Positions 6,261 to 8,766 of a DNA stretch of 8,766 nucleotides are shown piece after piece. The stretch lies in contig JAQICF010000024.1 in the NCBI GenBank assembly GCA_027858795.1, positions 1-8,766 on the forward strand, read 5' to 3'. A program made the translations under genes and the position numbers. This DNA is from Candidatus Delongbacteria bacterium (GTDB lineage: Bacteria; Delongbacteria; UBA4055). The first letter of the stretch is position 1. The number at the start of each line of letters is the position of its first letter. The notes beneath the pieces were generated by a model. The model made no database searches. It was not told the origin of the DNA and was given only the letters and a program-made list of their open reading frames with translations.

Positions 6261-6293
6261 AGAAAAGTAAAGAATTAAAATAGGAAATAAAAC

Positions 6294-7307
6294 ATGTTCA
6301 AAGGGAAAATATTATTAATTACCGGCGGTACTGGCTCCTTCGGGAATGCTGTTCTATCTAGATTCTTAAATACTGACATTAAGGAGATCAGAATTTTTTC
6401 AAGGGATGAACTTAAGCAGGACGACATGAGAAGAAGGTTGAATAATCCTAAGCTTAAATTCTATATTGGAGATGTTAGAAATTATGATAGTATTTTTGAA
6501 GCTATGAAGGGTGTTGATTATGTATTTCATGCAGCAGCTTTAAAACAAGTTCCTTCGTGTGAATTTTTCCCATTGGAAGCAGTTAAGACAAATGTTCTTG
6601 GAACAGGTAATGTTGTGCAGGCCGCAGTTGCCAGAAAAGTTAAGAATGTTGTTGTTTTAAGTACTGATAAAGCAGCATATCCTATAAATGCTATGGGTAT
6701 TTCAAAGGCAATGATGGAAAAAGTTGCTATTGCGGAGTCAAGAAATGTTTCTGATAAAGAAACTATCATTTCGGTTACCCGTTACGGTAATGTTATGGCT
6801 TCCAGAGGTTCGGTGATACCTTTATTCATTGAGCAAATAAAAAATGGTAATCCTATTACTATAACTGATCCAAATATGACAAGATTTCTTATGAGTTTAG
6901 AAGAGTCAGTAGATCTTGTTCTTTTTGCATTTAAGAACGCTAAACAAGGTGATCTTTTCGTTCAAAAAGCTGATTCGAGTACATTGAGAGATCTTGCACA
7001 GGCTTTGATAAACTTATTTAAAGCTAAAAATAAAATTCAGATCATCGGTACAAGACATGGCGAAAAGAGATTTGAAACTCTTTTAACAAGAGAAGAAATG
7101 GCATTTGCTGAAGACCTTGGAGGTTTTTTCAAAGTTCCTGCTGATACAAGGGATCTGAATTATGCAAAATTCTTTTCAAAGGGAGAAGAGGTAGTAGAAG
7201 AATTGACAGATTATAACTCTGATAATGTAAATCTTCTTGATGTAAATGGTGTGGAGAAGAAATTATTGACATTGGATTCGGTAAGGGAAGAGTTGAAAAA
7301 CAATTAA
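6294..7307 (+). CDS. capE: UDP-N-acetylglucosamine 4,6-dehydratase (inverting)
   Basis: CapE (Cap5E/WbjB, FlaA1-like Polysacc_synt_2 family) removes water from UDP-GlcNAc and inverts C5, giving the 4-keto-6-deoxy intermediate that starts UDP-N-acetyl-L-fucosamine synthesis. The 337-residue length fits the short cytosolic type without the membrane domain of WbpM/CapD. The NADP-binding GGTGSFG is at residues 11-17. FHAAALKQVPSCEFFPLEAV and STDKAAYP (123-130, with Asp125-Lys126) form the active site. The usual SDR Tyr-xxx-Lys is Met134-GIS-Lys138, a replacement known for this subfamily and separating it from PseB, which has Tyr. MTRFLMSLEESVDLV and GTRHGEKRFETLLTREEM are also typical. The ATG has AGGA at 6282-6285 with an 8-base spacer. 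capF follows after a 219-base repeat-filled gap, and a capG-like gene after that, confirming the pathway. The last two Asn codons and the stop lie in an AT-rich repeat. Confidence 0.93.
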   Translation: MFKGKILLITGGTGSFGNAVLSRFLNTDIKEIRIFSRDELKQDDMRRRLNNPKLKFYIGDVRNYDSIFEAMKGVDYVFHAAALKQVPSCEFFPLEAVKTNVLGTGNVVQAAVARKVKNVVVLSTDKAAYPINAMGISKAMMEKVAIAESRNVSDKETIISVTRYGNVMASRGSVIPLFIEQIKNGNPITITDPNMTRFLMSLEESVDLVLFAFKNAKQGDLFVQKADSSTLRDLAQALINLFKAKNKIQIIGTRHGEKRFETLLTREEMAFAEDLGGFFKVPADTRDLNYAKFFSKGEEVVEELTDYNSDNVNLLDVNGVEKKLLTLDSVREELKNN

Positions 7308-7334
7308 CAATTGACAATTTACAATGGATAATGA
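7302..7334 (+). repeat. AT-rich AACAATTGACAATTTACAAT repeat overlapping the capE stop
   Basis: The stop codon and last two codons of capE belong to a run of ACAATT words. The stretch 7309-7325 is identical to 5915-5931. The repeat is followed within a few bases by a GTAG hairpin, as at 5915-5987. Confidence 0.72.
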
Positions 7335-7336
7335 AT

Positions 7337-7360
7337 GTAGGGAACGCAGGAATGCGTTCC
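7337..7360 (+). repeat. REP-like GTAG hairpin, copy g
   Basis: GTAG (7337-7340), GGAACGCA, loop GGAA, TGCGTTCC: a perfect 8-bp stem, followed by TAACACGATTAA, a variant of the AAAACGGATTAA tail. Confidence 0.75.
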
Positions 7361-7389
7361 TAACACGATTAACGAACAATCAAAAATCG

Positions 7390-7456
7390 TCACCCTGAAT
7401 TTATTTCAGGGTCTAAAACGATTAAAAGATAGATACTGAAACAAGTTCAGCATGAC
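7390..7456 (+). repeat. double-hairpin CCCTGAA repeat
   Basis: ACCCTGAA (7392-7399) pairs with TTCAGGGT (7405-7412) around TTTAT, and CTGAA (7436-7440) pairs with TTCAG (7446-7450) around ACAAG. It ends in GCATGAC. Read on the minus strand it begins GTCATGCTGAACTTGTTTCA, a type of dispersed repeat seen in many unrelated bacteria. Only one copy is in this window. Confidence 0.7.
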
Positions 7457-7467
7457 AAAATAAAAAC

Positions 7468-7504
7468 AAGATTGCCACGGATTGTGTGCAATCCTCGCAA
7501 TGAC
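7468..7504 (+). repeat. ATTGC hairpin repeat, copy 3 (variant loop)
   Basis: It has the same outer stem (ATTGC/GCAAT), bulges (CAC, TC) and GGATT/AATCC inner stem as 3536-3574, but the loop is GTGTGC instead of the AT-rich loop. It is 37 bases long and ends 22 bases before the capF start. Confidence 0.75.
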
Positions 7505-7526
7505 TGAGAAATGAAGGGACAAAATA

Positions 7527-8642
7527 ATGAAAAATATATTAATCACCGGAGCTAAAGGCTTCATCGGAAAAAATCTTACTGCTGCTTTCAAAGAGCTTAA
7601 GGATAAAACTCTATTTTTATATGATATAGAAGATTCGCTTGAAACTTTGAAAGAATATGTTCAGTCAGCTGATATTATTTTTCATTTAGCCGGTGTGAAC
7701 AGGCCAAAAGAAGAATCTGAATTTACTACGGGGAATCTTGGGTCGCTGGAGCAAGTGATCAATTTTTGTGAATGTAATGATAAAAAGATACCGATAGTTC
7801 TTACTTCATCGATACAAGCTGAAAATGATAATCCTTACGGCATTAGCAAAAAAAGTGCTGAAGATGCTTTGATCGATTACGGTAAAAGAAATGATGTGGA
7901 AGTTTATGTCTATAGATTAAAAAATGTTTTTGGAAAGTGGTGCAGACCTAATTATAACTCAGGAATTTCTACTTTTTGCCATAATATAGCAAATGATATC
8001 CCTGTTACAATTTCTAATAGAGAGAATATTGTAAATCTTGTATATATAGATGACATTATCGATGAATTTACTCATATACTTGATCGTCATAATGTAGTTA
8101 TTGAGAAATATTACCATGAGATAGGAATATCATATTCAAAGACTCTTGGAGAGATCGTTGATACTCTTAATATGATTAAAAACTCAAGGAACGATCTTAC
8201 TTTACCCGATATGAAAGATGGATTCGAGAAGAAACTTTATTCTACTTTTTTGAGTTATCTTGCGAAGGATAATTTTTCCTACGATCTGAAGATGAATGTT
8301 GATAATAGAGGCTCTTTTACTGAGTTTATCAGAACAGAAAATAAAGGTCAGGTATCGGTAAATATTTCAAAACCAGGTATTACAAAAGGTAATCATTGGC
8401 ATCATACCAAAACGGAGAAATTCCTAGTTGTTTCAGGAAAGGGAGCAATTAGATTCAGAGATATAAATAGTGAAGAAATTATTGAATATCTAGTTTCAGG
8501 TGATAAACTTGAAGTTGTTGATATTCCACCTGGATATACGCATAATATTTCAAATCTTGGTGATAAAGATATGGTAACGGTCATGTGGGCAAATGAAGCA
8601 TTTGATCCGGAAAAGCCGGATACGTTCTTTTTGGAGGTGTGA
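7527..8642 (+). CDS. capF: CapF-type bifunctional SDR reductase with C-terminal cupin
   Basis: CapF (Cap5F/WbjC) acts after CapE on the way to UDP-N-acetyl-L-fucosamine: the cupin domain is thought to epimerise C3 and the SDR domain to reduce the 4-keto group with NADPH, giving a UDP-L-talosamine-type product for CapG. The 371-residue protein matches the family's usual length of about 370. The N-terminal Rossmann motif is GAKGFIG (residues 8-14). FHLAGVNRP (52-60), TSSIQ (93-97) and Tyr104-GIS-Lys108 form the SDR active site. From about residue 255 the cupin begins with DNRGSFTEFIRT; NHWHHTKTEKFLVV (289-302) supplies His and Glu ligands for a metal, and His339 in PPGYTHNI is the likely further ligand. 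The ATG has AAGGGA at 7514-7519 with a 7-base spacer. The stop is 7 bases before a three-way-junction repeat. Confidence 0.94.
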   Translation: MKNILITGAKGFIGKNLTAAFKELKDKTLFLYDIEDSLETLKEYVQSADIIFHLAGVNRPKEESEFTTGNLGSLEQVINFCECNDKKIPIVLTSSIQAENDNPYGISKKSAEDALIDYGKRNDVEVYVYRLKNVFGKWCRPNYNSGISTFCHNIANDIPVTISNRENIVNLVYIDDIIDEFTHILDRHNVVIEKYYHEIGISYSKTLGEIVDTLNMIKNSRNDLTLPDMKDGFEKKLYSTFLSYLAKDNFSYDLKMNVDNRGSFTEFIRTENKGQVSVNISKPGITKGNHWHHTKTEKFLVVSGKGAIRFRDINSEEIIEYLVSGDKLEVVDIPPGYTHNISNLGDKDMVTVMWANEAFDPEKPDTFFLEV

Positions 8643-8649
8643 AAAATAA

Positions 8650-8700
8650 TTGTTGCAACAAGGGGATATATCCCCTTGTCCGGTTATGCCGGTGCAACAA
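8650..8700. repeat. perfect 51-base three-way-junction inverted repeat
   Basis: The whole segment folds with no base left between helices. The outer stem is TTGTTGCA (8650-8657) with TGCAACAA (8693-8700). Inside it lie two hairpins back to back: ACAAGGGGA, loop TATA, TCCCCTTGT (8658-8679), and CCGG, loop TTATG, CCGG (8680-8692). There is no T run after it, so it is not a standard terminator. It sits between capF and the next gene and could be a small mobile repeat, an mRNA processing or stability element, or a cruciform. Its function is unknown. Confidence 0.85.
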
Positions 8701-8730
8701 AATGGAATTGATTAAAAAACGAGAATAAAC

Positions 8731-8766
8731 ATGAAAAAACTTAAAGTATTGACTGTAGTTGGGACT
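8731..8766 (+). CDS. capG: start of a UDP-N-acetylglucosamine 2-epimerase-like gene
   Basis: Only the first 12 codons are present, reading MKKLKVLTVVGT and open at the right edge. This is the standard opening of the non-hydrolysing UDP-GlcNAc 2-epimerase family (WecB/CapG), which continues RPEIIRLS in typical members. Directly after capE and capF, the expected gene is capG, whose product carries out the C2 epimerisation that yields UDP-N-acetyl-L-fucosamine. The ribosome binding site is weak (GAGA at 8721-8724). The symbol rests on gene order plus this short N-terminus, so wecB is a possible alternative. Confidence 0.72.
   Translation, partial: MKKLKVLTVVGT

Noticed and set aside
3353..6293. 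Classical insertion sequence or composite transposon
   Set aside because: No transposase or integrase frame is present, and the long repeats are direct without visible target-site duplications.
8650..8700. tRNA or intrinsic terminator
   Set aside because: It has only two inner hairpins, no anticodon or T arm, no CCA end, and no T run after the outer stem.
8702..8728. Small ORF MELIKKRE before capG
   Set aside because: Eight codons with no SD, in a leader of low complexity; a leader peptide cannot be supported.

Overview
The window is an AT-rich bacterial surface-polysaccharide (capsule or O-antigen) locus in which the sugar-nucleotide genes are separated by a dense mosaic of short dispersed repeats and by two accessory genes. 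No rRNA, tRNA, CRISPR array or transposase is visible. Low GC, weak or A-rich ribosome binding sites, and many small hairpin repeats between genes would fit an FCB-group bacterium or a related candidate phylum. That placement is an impression from style, not a measurement.

Layout. Bases 1-1804 (+): the end of rfbB (dTDP-glucose 4,6-dehydratase, open at the left edge), then rfbA (glucose-1-phosphate thymidylyltransferase), 10 bases apart. Bases 1847-1875: a strong hairpin with T runs on both strands, serving rfbA and the convergent ugd. Bases 1887-3197 (-): ugd (UDP-glucose 6-dehydrogenase) with its own SD and a plausible promoter. Bases 3198-3645: repeat mosaic. Bases 3646-5043 (+): an AlbA_2/HATPase/winged-helix protein of unknown function. 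Bases 5044-5305: more repeats. Bases 5306-5920 (+): a shortened relative that keeps only the two ends of that architecture. Bases 5921-6293: repeats containing one doubtful small ORF. Bases 6294-7307 (+): capE. Bases 7308-7526: repeats. Bases 7527-8642 (+): capF. Bases 8650-8700: a perfect 51-base three-way-junction inverted repeat. Bases 8731-8766 (+): the first 12 codons of a UDP-GlcNAc 2-epimerase-like gene (capG/wecB).

How the genes work together. RfbA makes dTDP-glucose and RfbB converts it to the 4-keto-6-deoxy intermediate used for L-rhamnose and other deoxysugars; rfbC and rfbD are not seen and could lie to the left. Ugd supplies UDP-glucuronate. capE-capF-capG is the known gene order for UDP-N-acetyl-L-fucosamine synthesis from UDP-GlcNAc. 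The locus therefore supplies at least three types of activated sugar for a cell-surface glycan.

The most unusual material lies between the genes: a REP-like family with a conserved GTAG foot and changing stems, an identical 83-base direct repeat bracketing the first AlbA gene, a 39-base hairpin repeat whose loop changes while the stems are kept, and the three-way-junction element. Within genes, both AlbA-type proteins carry in-frame tandem repeats at the same linker, with different unit sequences.
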